Shown: one piece after another, positions 49,184 to 57,327 of the stretch
Layout of the letters: each line of letters starts with the position of its first letter
Numbering within the stretch: the first letter of the stretch is position 1
Source of the DNA: Hymenobacter sp. 15J16-1T3B
GTDB taxonomy: Bacteria > Bacteroidota > Bacteroidia > Cytophagales > Hymenobacteraceae
Assembly: GCF_020711235.1 (NCBI RefSeq)
Contig: NZ_JAJFAV010000004.1
Span: 248,001 to 312,000 of the forward strand
DNA length: 64,000 nt
Direction of reading: 5' to 3'
Notes under the pieces: generated by a model
What the model was told of the DNA's origin: nothing
The model's database searches: none
The model's input: only the letters and a program-made list of their open reading frames with translations
Translations under genes and position numbers: made by a program

Positions 49184-50344
49184 TTAGTTAATCGTGTTGA
49201 AAATGCGGTTCCAGCGGATTTTGCCGCCCACGCCACCGTTCGGGTCCACCGACATCCAGATCAGCACCGCCTTGCCCACCACGTGGTCCTCGGGCACGAA
49301 GCCCCAGTAGCGCGAGTCGAGCGAGTTGTGGCGGTTGTCGCCCATCATGAAGTAGTAGTTCTGCTTGAAGGTGTAGCTGGTCAGCGGCTTGCCGTCCTGC
49401 AGAATCTGGCCCACGCCCAGCGAGATGTTGTCGTTGTGCTCGTAGCGCAGGATGATCTTCTCGTAAATCGGAATGTTTTGGGCCGTGAGCTGCACGGTCT
49501 GGCCTTTCTTGGGCACGGGCAGCGGGCCGTAGTTGTCGCGGTTCCAGTTCACCACTTGCGCCGGGGCCGAATGGGGGTAGTCGGGGTTGTTCGGGAAAAT
49601 GTCGATTTCAACCTTGCCGGGCTCCGCCGTTTCGCGCTCCAAGCTGCGCACGTAGGATTGCTGCTTGAAGAAGGCGGCCGTGGTAGCCGTCATGTCCACC
49701 AGGTAGGTGGGCGTCGGAAACATCGGGTTGGGCGTCGGAATGCCCTCCGCGTCGTTGTAGCTCACCACGCCGTGCTCCCGGAACGCCATCTTCAACTCGT
49801 CGTCGGGCTGCGGAATGTCCAGGCGGTAGCTGGTTTGCGACTCGGCCGGCGTCTGCTGAATCTGCCCGTTGATGAACACCTGCTGGTTTTTGATTTCCAG
49901 CACGTCGCCGGCCACGGCCACGCAACGCTTGATGTAGTTGGTGCGCAAGTCGGCCGGGTGCTGGTCCTCGAAGGGCACGTTGAACACCACCACGTCGCCG
50001 CGCTTGATTTCGGAGAAACCCGGCAGACGGAACGAGGGCAGCTGAATCAGGTCGGAGTAGCTCTTGATGCCCGTGCCCCACAGCGTCTGGTGCGTCAGCG
50101 GCACCTGCAGCGGCGTTTGGGGGGTGCGCGGCCCGTAGTGCAGCTTGCTCACAAACAGGTAGTCGCCCACCAGCAGGGAGTGCTCCATGGAGGGCGTCGG
50201 GATGGTGTACGCCTCAAAGGTGGCCCAGCGGATGAGCGTGGCGGCCACCACCGCGAAGAGGATGGCGTCGCCCCACTCGCGCCAGAAGCCTTTGGGTTTG
50301 GTCGGCTGCTCGGCCGGCTTTTTCTTCCAGAAAGTAACTGCCAT
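49184..50344 (-). CDS. lepB: Signal peptidase I
   Basis: A 386-residue S26 inner-membrane peptidase that removes signal peptides. One membrane helix at about 26-42, then the catalytic serine S52 (TPSMEHSLLVGD), the general-base lysine K139 (NYIKRCVAVAGD) and the C-terminal box MMGDNRHNSLDSRYWG. About 170 residues lie between the lysine box and this last box, longer than in the E. coli enzyme, as is usual for Bacteroidota LepB. The ATG at 50344 is chosen because upstream in-frame sequence is intergenic repeat. It is downstream of dapB in the parB-DUF5683-dapB-lepB group, separated by a hairpin region. Confidence 0.95.
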   Translation of the reverse strand: MAVTFWKKKPAEQPTKPKGFWREWGDAILFAVVAATLIRWATFEAYTIPTPSMEHSLLVGDYLFVSKLHYGPRTPQTPLQVPLTHQTLWGTGIKSYSDLIQLPSFRLPGFSEIKRGDVVVFNVPFEDQHPADLRTNYIKRCVAVAGDVLEIKNQQVFINGQIQQTPAESQTSYRLDIPQPDDELKMAFREHGVVSYNDAEGIPTPNPMFPTPTYLVDMTATTAAFFKQQSYVRSLERETAEPGKVEIDIFPNNPDYPHSAPAQVVNWNRDNYGPLPVPKKGQTVQLTAQNIPIYEKIILRYEHNDNISLGVGQILQDGKPLTSYTFKQNYYFMMGDNRHNSLDSRYWGFVPEDHVVGKAVLIWMSVDPNGGVGGKIRWNRIFNTIN

Positions 50345-50377
50345 CAGGCTGTCGGGGTGGTTAGGTGATTGGGTAAG

Positions 50378-50504
50378 TAGGTGATTAAGAAAGCGGCAAT
50401 CCAGAAAGTTCAGGGCGAGCCGAACGCGGGCCGGAAGCACGACGGCCCAAGGCCGCCCGTAACCACCAAGCCCAAACCTACTCACCTAATTTCTTAATCA
50501 CCTA
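50378..50504. repeat. AT-rich inverted repeat in the dapB-lepB gap
   Basis: TAGGTGATTAAGAAA (50378-50392) pairs with its exact complement at 50490-50504 across about 97 nt. Related GGTGATT phrases surround both arms (GGTTAGGTGATTGGG; CACCTAATCACG). Nothing coding is seen in the 168-bp gap. Confidence 0.7.
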
Positions 50505-50512
50505 ATCACGCA

Positions 50513-51232
50513 TTAAAGTCCGAGCAAATCCTTCATGCCGAACACGCCCTGCTTGCCGGGCAGCCACTCGGCGGCCAGCACCGCGCCGTGGGCGAAGCCT
50601 TCCCGCGAGAGGGCCTCGTGCTTGAGCTCCAGCACGTCGACCGGCGAAGAGTAGGTGACGACGTGCGTGCCCACCGTTTCGGCCAAGCGCTCCGAGATGA
50701 TGGCTAGCTCGTCCGGCGCTTGGGCCGGGTCGTTGCGCCATCTTTTCTTTTCGGGGTAGTGGCGCATGATGCCTTCGGCCGTGGTCAGAGCCGTGCCGCT
50801 GGGCTGGTCTACCTTGTGCACGTGGTGGATTTCGCGCACCTGCACGTCGTAGCCGCCGAACTGGTGCATTTTGGCCGCGATGTACTCGTTGAAGTGAAAA
50901 AACAGGTTGACGCCCACGCTGTAGTTGGACGCGTAGAACAGGGCGCCGCCCTTCTCCTGGGCCAGCGCCCGGGCCTCGCCGAAGTGGTGCAGCCAGCCCG
51001 TGGAGCCGCACACCACCGGCAACCCCTGGCGCAGGCAGGCCTGCACGTTGGCAAAGGCCGCGTCGGGGTGGGTGAATTCGATGGCCACGTCGGCGTTGTG
51101 CGGGCCGAACTGGTCCAGCTGCACGTCGGGGCGCGAGGGGTCAATGATACCGGCAATCTGGTGCCCGCGGCTCAGGGCGAGGGCTTCAATGGCCCGGCCC
51201 ATTTTGCCGTAGCCAATCAAAAGAATGTTCAT
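50513..51232 (-). CDS. dapB: 4-hydroxy-tetrahydrodipicolinate reductase
   Basis: A 239-residue NAD(P)H enzyme of the diaminopimelate/lysine pathway, supplying mesoDAP for peptidoglycan. The Rossmann loop is GYGKMGRAIE (7-16), VVCGSTGW (73-80) is the second nucleotide loop, and EIHHVHKVDQPSGTAL holds the catalytic H136/H137 and K140. Slightly shorter than the E. coli enzyme, as usual in Bacteroidota. It follows the DUF5683 gene by 5 bp. Confidence 0.96.
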   Translation of the reverse strand: MNILLIGYGKMGRAIEALALSRGHQIAGIIDPSRPDVQLDQFGPHNADVAIEFTHPDAAFANVQACLRQGLPVVCGSTGWLHHFGEARALAQEKGGALFYASNYSVGVNLFFHFNEYIAAKMHQFGGYDVQVREIHHVHKVDQPSGTALTTAEGIMRHYPEKKRWRNDPAQAPDELAIISERLAETVGTHVVTYSSPVDVLELKHEALSREGFAHGAVLAAEWLPGKQGVFGMKDLLGL

Positions 51233-51237
51233 GGTTG

Positions 51238-51951
51238 CTAGAAGCGACGCGGCGCGACGGGTTTCGTCGCCAAGCGCGGGGTAAAGGTAAAAGCCAGGCC
51301 GACTGCCGGGCTACCCGGTATCGGGAGGGCGTAGGGTTGCACGTTCAGCGACAGGTTGTCACTCACGTCAAAGTCGTGCAAGTGCCCGTCCACCAAGGCG
51401 TCGAGAATCTGCGCGCCGTAGGCCAGGCCGATGTAGGCGAAAAACACGTCGCGGTTGGTGCGGTAAAAGTTTAGCGCATTGGCCTGCTGGGCGTCGCCGG
51501 CGGCATCCTGCGAGTACTGTTTGGAGTGGTCACCGGTATCAATGGCGCGCGGGTCCTCGGCCGGGTCGATGCCGCTTTGGCGCAGGCGGCGGGCATCGAT
51601 GCCCGCCTTGAACTCTTTGTAGCGCTTCCAGTAGAACACCTCGCCGTAGACGGTGCCGCCCAGCGCCGCGTATACCAGCGGCAGCTTCCAGTACTTGTGG
51701 TTGTATACCTGACCGGCGCCCGGGAGCATGGCGGCCAGCAGCACGGCCTTCTGCGGGCGCGTCACGCGCATCCACAGCAGGCGCTGGTTGCGGCGCAGCG
51801 AGTCGGCCACGGTCGGGCCGGCTTGCACTTTCACTGAGTCGGGGCCGGCCGTAACGGTCTGGGCCTGCGCTGCCGGGACAGTCAGACAAAACAGCCCCAC
51901 TGCCGGTAGCAATGGGGCCATTCGAAGCCAACTAAATCTTGGGTTGCTCAT
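51238..51951 (-). CDS. DUF5683 membrane protein
   Basis: A 237-residue exported protein with a signal peptide (about 1-31, ending AQA-Q). The DUF5683 core is at about 60-230: KAVLLAAMLPGAGQVYNHKYWKLPLVYAALGG, the 'NRDVFFAYIGLAYGAQILDALVDGHLHDFD' segment and a final beta strand. The ATG at 51951 follows a good GGGGAGC ribosome-binding sequence. It is found between parB and dapB throughout Bacteroidota; its role is unknown, and the linkage is conserved rather than explained. Confidence 0.9.
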   Translation of the reverse strand: MSNPRFSWLRMAPLLPAVGLFCLTVPAAQAQTVTAGPDSVKVQAGPTVADSLRRNQRLLWMRVTRPQKAVLLAAMLPGAGQVYNHKYWKLPLVYAALGGTVYGEVFYWKRYKEFKAGIDARRLRQSGIDPAEDPRAIDTGDHSKQYSQDAAGDAQQANALNFYRTNRDVFFAYIGLAYGAQILDALVDGHLHDFDVSDNLSLNVQPYALPIPGSPAVGLAFTFTPRLATKPVAPRRF

Positions 51952-51972
51952 AATTGCTCCCCACAACGCTGC

Positions 51973-52920
51973 TTACGCCGGTTGCAGTATGCTGATGATG
52001 CGGTGCATGTCTTCGGCCGAGTCGAAGCTGATGCGAATCTCGCCCCGTCCCTGCGCCGTAGGTTTCACTTGTACGCGCGAACCAAACCGGTCGGACAGGT
52101 GCCGTTCGGCCCGCTTGATTTCGGCCACCGGCACCAACGGCGCGTCCGTGGCCGGCGTGTCGGCGTTTTTGGCCGCCGGGGCCGATACGCCTTGGCGCAC
52201 CAGCTGCTCCACGCGGCGCACCGACATTTCCTCCGTCACGATGCGGCGGAAGAGGTTCAGCTGCGCCGCCGCGTCGTCGACGCTGAGCAGGGCGCGGGCG
52301 TGGCCCATGCTGATGACGCTGTCGCGCAGCCCGATCTGAATATCGGGCGGCAGCTTGAGCAGGCGCAGGTAGTTGGTGACGGTCGAGCGGTTTTTGCCCA
52401 CTCGGTCGCCCAGCTCTTCCTGCTTGAGGTTGCACTCGCTCACCAGGCGCTGGTAGCTGAGGGCAATTTCAATGGCGTTGAGGTTTTCGCGCTGAATATT
52501 CTCGATCAGCGCCATTTCCAGCATCTGCTGGTCGTCGGCCTTGCGGATGTACGCCGGAATGGCTTCCAGGCCCGCCAGGCGCGAGGCCTGCAGGCGACGC
52601 TCGCCCGAAATCAGCTGGTAAGCCGCCGGGCCGGTCTGGCGCACCGTGACGGGCTGTATGATGCCCTGCACCTTGATACTCTCGGCCAGTTCCTGCAGCG
52701 CCTCCTGGTCGAAGTGCGTGCGGGGCTGGTAGGGGTTGGCCTCGATCTGGTCGGTCGGAATCAGCCCGACGGAATTGGCGGGGTGGGGCACCAGGCCCAG
52801 CCGCTCGCTCTTCTTCTCGTAGCTGCCTTCGATGAGGGCATTCAACCCGCGACCCAGGCCACCCACGCGGCGCTTGGCCAACGGCGTCGGGGTGGTTTTC
52901 TCTTCGTGCTTCTCTGACAT
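51973..52920 (-). CDS. parB: Chromosome partitioning protein ParB
   Basis: A 315-residue parS-binding CTPase. The N-terminal CTP-binding region has QIEANPYQPR and ISGERRLQASRLAG; MALIENIQRENLNAIE follows, then the HTH (LKQEELGDRVGKNRSTVTNYLRLL) and a C-terminal dimerisation domain after an Ala-rich linker. I prefer the ATG at 52920 (MSEKHEEK) over one 18 nt upstream. parA normally precedes parB, but here the next upstream gene is dacB. No full parS palindrome was found nearby. Confidence 0.95.
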   Translation of the reverse strand: MSEKHEEKTTPTPLAKRRVGGLGRGLNALIEGSYEKKSERLGLVPHPANSVGLIPTDQIEANPYQPRTHFDQEALQELAESIKVQGIIQPVTVRQTGPAAYQLISGERRLQASRLAGLEAIPAYIRKADDQQMLEMALIENIQRENLNAIEIALSYQRLVSECNLKQEELGDRVGKNRSTVTNYLRLLKLPPDIQIGLRDSVISMGHARALLSVDDAAAQLNLFRRIVTEEMSVRRVEQLVRQGVSAPAAKNADTPATDAPLVPVAEIKRAERHLSDRFGSRVQVKPTAQGRGEIRISFDSAEDMHRIISILQPA

Positions 52921-53170
52921 ACTCACTCTGAGGTCCATCGGCCAATCACCAGCCGACGTGAAATCAAAAATAGCAGAATCGACCGTGAAACTTCCGATTA
53001 ATTTTGTGGAACGTTGGGGTACTGCGTTGTTAATTTATTATTTATCAATATTTTATTCGTGGAACATTTTCTCGTGGGCACCCTGAACGAGCTGCTTGGT
53101 TGCGGCAGGACGATTCGCGTTGTAGCACCTGAAAGCCCACTGGTCGGGCTGGCCCCGCCGCCCTGGTGGC
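52921..53170. other. AT-rich gap upstream of parB (250 bp)
   Basis: No gene. A markedly AT-rich island (53020-53056) with TTAATTTATTATTTATCAAT lies where parA would be expected. GTGGAAC occurs twice (about 53007 and 53060) in the same orientation, as in half of a Bacteroidota parS, without the matching half. Confidence 0.5.
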
Positions 53171-54523
53171 TCACAGCTGCTCGCGTACCAAGGTTAGCAC
53201 GCGCTCCATCTCGCGGCGGATGACGCTGGTTTCGGCCAGGTGGTTGTTGTTCATGAAACTCACGGCCAACAACCGGCCCGAACGGGTGCGCAGGTAGCCG
53301 CAGAGGTTGTGGTTGTTGGTAAGGGTGCCGGTTTTGCCCCAGAACCACAGGCCTTTCGGGTCGCGGTAGGCGCGTTTGAGCGTGCCCTGCCGGCCGCCCG
53401 CCGCCAGCAGGTCGAACAAGCGGGCCTCGGGCACCAGCTTGTGGAGCTCTAACAGGAGGGCCACTTGGTTGCGCGGGGTGGTCAGGTTTTGGCGCGAGAG
53501 GCCCGAGCCGTCGACCCAGGCCACCGAATCGGGCAGGGGGCGCAGCCAGCCCTGCTGGCGCACGTATTTCATCGTCCGCGCCACGCTCAGCGTGTCGTGG
53601 CCGAGCTGGGCCGAGCAGAGCAGCAAGGTTTGCTCGGCCAGGAAATTGTCGCTGACGCGGATGCAGCGGCGCAGCAAAGAGTCGACGTTCAGGCCGTAAT
53701 ACGTCTTGGCCGTTTCGCCGGGGAGCAAGCGCCAGCGCACGGGCTGCACGTCGCGCTTCAGGGTGTCGCGCAGCAGCGTGAGCAGCAGGTTGCGGTCGGT
53801 GCGGAAGGGCACTTCGTCGACCCAGGCCCGCGGCGCCGGGAACCAGGTGTAGCGGTTGGCTTCCAGTTCGCGGCGCACGTGGTCGGGGCTGGTGGCAGCG
53901 GCGGGCGCTTTTTGGGTGGCCGCCGCAAACCACGCCGGGCGGACGGCTACGGTGTTCTGGCCGGGGCGGCGGTAATAAAAGCGCACGGTGTGGCCGTAGA
54001 TGGGAAAAGGGCCGCGCTCGGGCTGGAAATAATAGGGATAATCGTCCCAGCTCCAGCCCGGGCCGAGCTTGGCATCGGCCATCGGGGTTTCGGCGTAGCC
54101 AAGCCGACCGGGCCAGCGGCGCAGCAGCGCGTAGGCGCGGGTGCTGGGCACGTCGCCGTGGAGAAAGGTCGGGTCGGCGGTGCCCCGAAACAGCAGGGTG
54201 TCGCCGTGCACCACGTAGCGCAGGGCCGGCACCGAATCGGGCAAAATGCGCAGCGCCGCGTAGAGCGTGAGCATTTTCTGGGTGCTGGCCGGGGTGAAGT
54301 ACTTGTCGGCGTGCCAGGCGGCCAGGACTTCGCCGGTGGCCACGTCGCTGAGCTGCAGGCCGGCGTGGTGCTGGCGCAATACGGGCGAGTTGTCCAGCTC
54401 GCGCAGTAGCCAATCGGTGGGCGCGGCGGGCAGGGCCGGGGGCGCGGCGGGCGGCGTAATCTGGGCCGGAGCAACGGACGCACAACCAGCCCAGCCAAGG
54501 AGAAGCAACAAGAAACGGCGCAT
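53171..54523 (-). CDS. dacB: D-alanyl-D-alanine carboxypeptidase/endopeptidase, PBP4 (S13) family
   Basis: A 450-residue exported penicillin-binding protein. Signal peptide 1-20 (WAGCASVAPA-Q; C14 could also be lipidated). The SxxK motif is S80-T-Q-K83 (TPASTQKML), the SxN motif is in RVSDNFLAEQ, and the KTG box is WGKTGTL. The large insertion domains between SxxK and SxN are of the S13 type. It trims or cleaves peptidoglycan cross-links in the periplasm. Confidence 0.95.
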   Translation of the reverse strand: MRRFLLLLLGWAGCASVAPAQITPPAAPPALPAAPTDWLLRELDNSPVLRQHHAGLQLSDVATGEVLAAWHADKYFTPASTQKMLTLYAALRILPDSVPALRYVVHGDTLLFRGTADPTFLHGDVPSTRAYALLRRWPGRLGYAETPMADAKLGPGWSWDDYPYYFQPERGPFPIYGHTVRFYYRRPGQNTVAVRPAWFAAATQKAPAAATSPDHVRRELEANRYTWFPAPRAWVDEVPFRTDRNLLLTLLRDTLKRDVQPVRWRLLPGETAKTYYGLNVDSLLRRCIRVSDNFLAEQTLLLCSAQLGHDTLSVARTMKYVRQQGWLRPLPDSVAWVDGSGLSRQNLTTPRNQVALLLELHKLVPEARLFDLLAAGGRQGTLKRAYRDPKGLWFWGKTGTLTNNHNLCGYLRTRSGRLLAVSFMNNNHLAETSVIRREMERVLTLVREQL

Positions 54524-54544
54524 GGGGCGCCTAAGCTACGGCGA

Positions 54545-54596
54545 ATGGCGCGGCAATACGCGGGATGCGCAAGAATCCCGCGTATTGCCGCGCCAT
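54545..54596. repeat. Perfect 22-bp inverted repeat upstream of dacB
   Basis: Arms at 54545-54566 and 54575-54596 (left begins ATGGCGCGGCAATACGCGGG) with an 8-nt loop. It lies between the stop of the small secreted protein and the dacB start, both minus strand. No U-run; probably a transcript end or processing site. Confidence 0.8.
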
Positions 54597-54615
54597 CAAG
54601 CTTGACTGGGGCTGG

Positions 54616-54837
54616 TTAGCGCAGCAGTTCGTTGCGCCGCAGGGCGCGGTTGTAGTCGGATTCCTTGGCTTTGCGACGGGCAAACAACGGGGCGCGGGCC
54701 TTGGCCTTAGGCGCTTTCCGCACTTTGGCGTTGCTGGCTTCTGGCTGGGTTTTACCCGGTTCGTCGGGGAGAGAACCAGCGTTAACAGGGGCATTGGTGC
54801 CCATTAGCGCTAGCAATAGCAGGGTAACAAGTTTCAT
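54616..54837 (-). CDS. Small secreted basic protein
   Basis: A 73-residue product starting at the ATG at 54837. Residues 1-20 are a signal peptide (MKLVTLLLLALMGTNAPVNAG). The mature part is short and strongly basic (KVRKAPKAKARAPLFARRKAKESD) with no fold I recognise. An AT-rich stretch (54930-54990) upstream on the minus strand probably holds its promoter. Function unknown; a DNA-, LPS- or peptidoglycan-interacting role is conceivable from charge only. Confidence 0.6.
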   Translation of the reverse strand: MKLVTLLLLALMGTNAPVNAGSLPDEPGKTQPEASNAKVRKAPKAKARAPLFARRKAKESDYNRALRRNELLR

Positions 54838-55045
54838 ACGCAACGGGACTAGGATTAGGAAGGGGTTGATAAGAGCCAGCTCAGCGCAACAGCAACTGGA
54901 CAGGATTGCTGTATACGAGCTTCTAATTGTTGTGATGCAATTATGCGTTAAATATTTTCTTATTAAAAGTATATAATAACTAAATGCGTAGCCCAGCGTG
55001 CTTGCTAGGCTGCGCTGTAGTGGAGCTAAGGGAGTTGGGTGGCGC

Positions 55046-55444
55046 TTAGGGCAGGCGCGTGACGGTCACGCCCTGGCGCAGGGTGTTGTGCACTTCCGCC
55101 ACGCGGTCCGTGTGGGCCAGTAGTTCTTCCAGGTCGGCGGCCGGCGCGTCGGCTTCAACTTGGGCGCGGTAGCAAAAACCAGTGCCGGGCTGGCCTTCAG
55201 CTCCAAATTCGGCGCTGCATTCTACGGCTACGCTCTTCAGAGCAAGTCCCCGCCGGGCCGCTTCGCGGTACAGATCGTTGCAGAAGCAAGTAGCTAGGGC
55301 TAGCAACAACAATTCGCCTCCGTTTACTGCGCCACCCTGCCCGGTTGGTTTGGGCGGCAGCGGCAGGATTTGGACCGTGGCATTGGTTTGCACCGCCGTT
55401 TCGAAGTGGTCGGCGCTGCTGTGGATGCGGGCGTGGATGTGCAT
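55046..55444 (-). CDS. OsmC family protein
   Basis: A 132-residue OsmC/Ohr-like protein. The helix GGAVNGGELLLLALATCFCNDLYREAARR carries C53 and C55; C76 (VECSAEF) is the likely partner cysteine. The C-terminal domain has the family's ADLEELLAHTDRVAEVHNTL helix. Members reduce organic hydroperoxides with a redox-active cysteine pair, but the CxC arrangement here differs from Ohr, so peroxidase activity is uncertain. First of a run of small stress-type genes on this strand. Confidence 0.85.
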   Translation of the reverse strand: MHIHARIHSSADHFETAVQTNATVQILPLPPKPTGQGGAVNGGELLLLALATCFCNDLYREAARRGLALKSVAVECSAEFGAEGQPGTGFCYRAQVEADAPAADLEELLAHTDRVAEVHNTLRQGVTVTRLP

Positions 55445-55518
55445 AAACGGAGCCGTAAGTAGCGGTTAGCAAGCGCTTTAAGTTAAGCAGTGCCGAGTGG
55501 CTTACGTAGGGCGCTGCC

Positions 55519-55572
55519 CCTGCCGCCGCAAGCCCGACGCTGGACTGACAGCGTCGGGCTTGCGGCGGCAGG
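55519..55572. repeat. Perfect 24-bp inverted repeat between DUF4256 and OsmC genes
   Basis: Arms at 55519-55542 and 55549-55572 (left begins CCTGCCGCCGCAAGCCCGAC) with a 6-nt loop. Very stable, GC-rich, no U-run. Confidence 0.85.
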
Positions 55573-55670
55573 AGTTGCCGGTTCCTGCGCCAAGCAGATT
55601 GCGCGGGCTGTTGGCTGGGCAGGACTAGCAAGCGCAAAAGGCTCTCAGAAGCTGCTCCCGTGGTTCGGAC

Positions 55671-56240
55671 TCAGACCCGGAGCCAGCCGCGGAAGCCGCG
55701 GGCGGCGTAGTACGACGGCGCCCCGTTGTGGTACACGAACACGCGGCCGTAGCGGTGGTCGCCGAACAAGGCGCCGCCGAGCTGGCGCACGGCGGGGGGC
55801 GTCAGTAGCCAGCTGGATGTTTTTAAGTCGAACTGGCCTAAGCGCTGCAGCGCGCGGTACTGCTCCTCGTTGAGCAGCTCGATGCCCATTGCCGCGGCCA
55901 GGTCGAGGGCGTTGGCGGCCGGCTTGGGGTCCTTCCTCGATTCCTGTGCTTCCCGGTCGTAGCAGACGCTGCGGCGGCCCTGGGGGCTTTCCGCTGCGCA
56001 ATCGAAGAACAGGTACTCACCCGTCTGCTCGTCGCGGCCGACTACGTCCGGCTCGCCGCCGGTGCGTTCCATCTCGTGCAGCGACCAGAGCTTGCCGGGG
56101 CTGGCCTCCAGGTTGGTCAGCACGCCGGCCCATTCCAGGCCAGGGTGGCGGTGCGGGTGCTTCGCGAAGCGGGCTTGCAGTGCGCCAAGCAACTCCTGGC
56201 GTTGCGCGGGAGCCAATGCAGTTTCGGTTTGGGGAAACAT
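55671..56240 (-). CDS. DUF4256 domain protein
   Basis: A 189-residue cytoplasmic protein filling the DUF4256 family: 'LLGALQARFAKHPHRHPGLEW', the GGEPDVVGRDEQTGEYLFFDCAAESPQGRRSVCYD block, 'MGIELLNEEQYRALQRLGQFD', and the C-terminal GDHRYGRVFVYHNGAPSYYAARGFRGWL. The ATG at 56240 (MFPQTETA) is chosen over an in-frame start 96 nt upstream that adds unconserved residues. Function unknown in any organism as far as I know. Confidence 0.88.
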   Translation of the reverse strand: MFPQTETALAPAQRQELLGALQARFAKHPHRHPGLEWAGVLTNLEASPGKLWSLHEMERTGGEPDVVGRDEQTGEYLFFDCAAESPQGRRSVCYDREAQESRKDPKPAANALDLAAAMGIELLNEEQYRALQRLGQFDLKTSSWLLTPPAVRQLGGALFGDHRYGRVFVYHNGAPSYYAARGFRGWLRV

Positions 56241-56372
56241 AATGCGCGGATAGGGGAGGGGGCAGGTCGGTTGGCCTGGGGCAAGTACGCTTTCTGGCGC
56301 CACAAAACCCGCACGCCGGCGCGAGCAACAAATCATCCAGCTCGGCGTCCGGCGTGCGGGGAGGTAGCAAAA

Positions 56373-56399
56373 AGCCCCGGCCGGTAACGGCCGGGGCTG
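56373..56399 (-). terminator. Terminator of the DUF4242 gene
   Basis: AGCCCCGGCCG pairs with CGGCCGGGGCT around a GTAA-type loop; on the minus strand it is followed by TTTTT. It lies 27 bp past the DUF4242 stop. Confidence 0.8.
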
Positions 56400-56425
56400 C
56401 TAAGGCTGGCGGGAGCGGCCGGGGC

Positions 56426-56716
56426 TTAGTGCTGCAGCACGGTTTCTTCCGCCGTAACGGGGTCGATGATTTCTTTGACTTCGCTTACGGCGTTGGCTGG
56501 AAACCCGCCTTGGCGGGCATGCTCGCGGATGTGCGCCTCGTCGGGCGCGATGTACACGCAGTAGATTTTGTCGGCCGTGACGTAGCTGTGCAGCCACTGG
56601 ATTTCGGGGCCCATGTTGCGCAGCACGTTGCAGGAAGTTTGGGAAATACCTTTCAGCTGCTCGGCGGTCAATTGACCGGCGCCGGGAATTTCCCGCTCGA
56701 TGACATATTTCGGCAT
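56426..56716 (-). CDS. DUF4242 domain protein
   Basis: A 96-residue protein of the DUF4242 family (MPKYVIEREIPGAGQL, GISQTSCNVLRNMGPEIQWLHSYVTADKIYCVYIAPDE, IREHARQGGFPANAVSEV). Related actinobacterial proteins bind nickel through a ferredoxin-like dimer; H43, H62 and H66 are candidate ligands here. Role unknown. It has its own terminator and follows an AT-rich 164-bp upstream region. Confidence 0.88.
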   Translation of the reverse strand: MPKYVIEREIPGAGQLTAEQLKGISQTSCNVLRNMGPEIQWLHSYVTADKIYCVYIAPDEAHIREHARQGGFPANAVSEVKEIIDPVTAEETVLQH

Positions 56717-56880
56717 GGCTTCAGAAGTAGCTTTTTCCCTACTCGTATGGCTTTTCGGCGCGCCCCGTTTTTGTTCTGGTCGCTGGACTCCAGTAGATAT
56801 ATCAAAGTACTATTATTTATAATTTAAATCAAGTAAATGGCTTGGCGCAAAGCGCTTGGGGCAAGGCTATCCAAGCGGCT

Positions 56881-57327
56881 TTACACGTCGAGCAGCCGGC
56901 GGTGGTAGTTGATCTGGCCGAGGTGGTAGGTGAGGTGGGTGGTCAGGTGCGTCAGCAGAAATTCGGTGGAAGTGGGGTGCTCCAGGACCAACACGGGGTA
57001 CTCCTGCTGCAGCGCCGCCGGCGGCAGGCTCGCCAGCGTGGTAGTCACGACCTGCAGCGTCGCGTCGATGCCCAGCAGCAATTCCGGGCGGGGCACACCG
57101 CGTTGGGAAAACTCCAGCTCCCGGTTGCGCACGTAGCCCGTGTGGCCCAGCTCCCGCCCGATGTAGGTATTGAGGTTGCCCAGCAGGTGCAGGCACAGGT
57201 TGCCGGCCGAGTTGGCAATGGCGCCCGTTGTGCGCCACAGGATTTCCTCGCGGCGGTACAGCTCGATTTCCCGGCGCAGGCGCAGCAGGTCGCGGCGGAA
57301 CAAGGTCGATAACGTATCAGTGCTCAT
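56881..57327 (-). CDS. DinB-like (DUF1572) protein
   Basis: A 148-residue four-helix-bundle protein of the DinB/YfiT superfamily. Family histidines are H47 (CLHLLGNLNTYIGRELG region), H126 or H130 (LTTHLTYHLGQINYHR) and H141. Such proteins bind a divalent metal and include bacillithiol or mycothiol transferases; the substrate is unknown. Its start overlaps the end of the broken PhzF gene by 11 bp, so they were once one operon. Confidence 0.87.
   Translation of the reverse strand: MSTDTLSTLFRRDLLRLRREIELYRREEILWRTTGAIANSAGNLCLHLLGNLNTYIGRELGHTGYVRNRELEFSQRGVPRPELLLGIDATLQVVTTTLASLPPAALQQEYPVLVLEHPTSTEFLLTHLTTHLTYHLGQINYHRRLLDV

Noticed and set aside
50502-51011. Alternative reading frame over dapB
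   Set aside because: Arg/Ala/Gly-rich frame overlapping the unambiguous dapB sequence; an artefact of base composition.
53058-53066. CGTGGAACA, half of a Bacteroidota-type parS, next to parB
   Set aside because: The complementary half is absent on the other side, and a second GTGGAAC at about 53007 is in the same orientation. A functional parS should be a palindrome.
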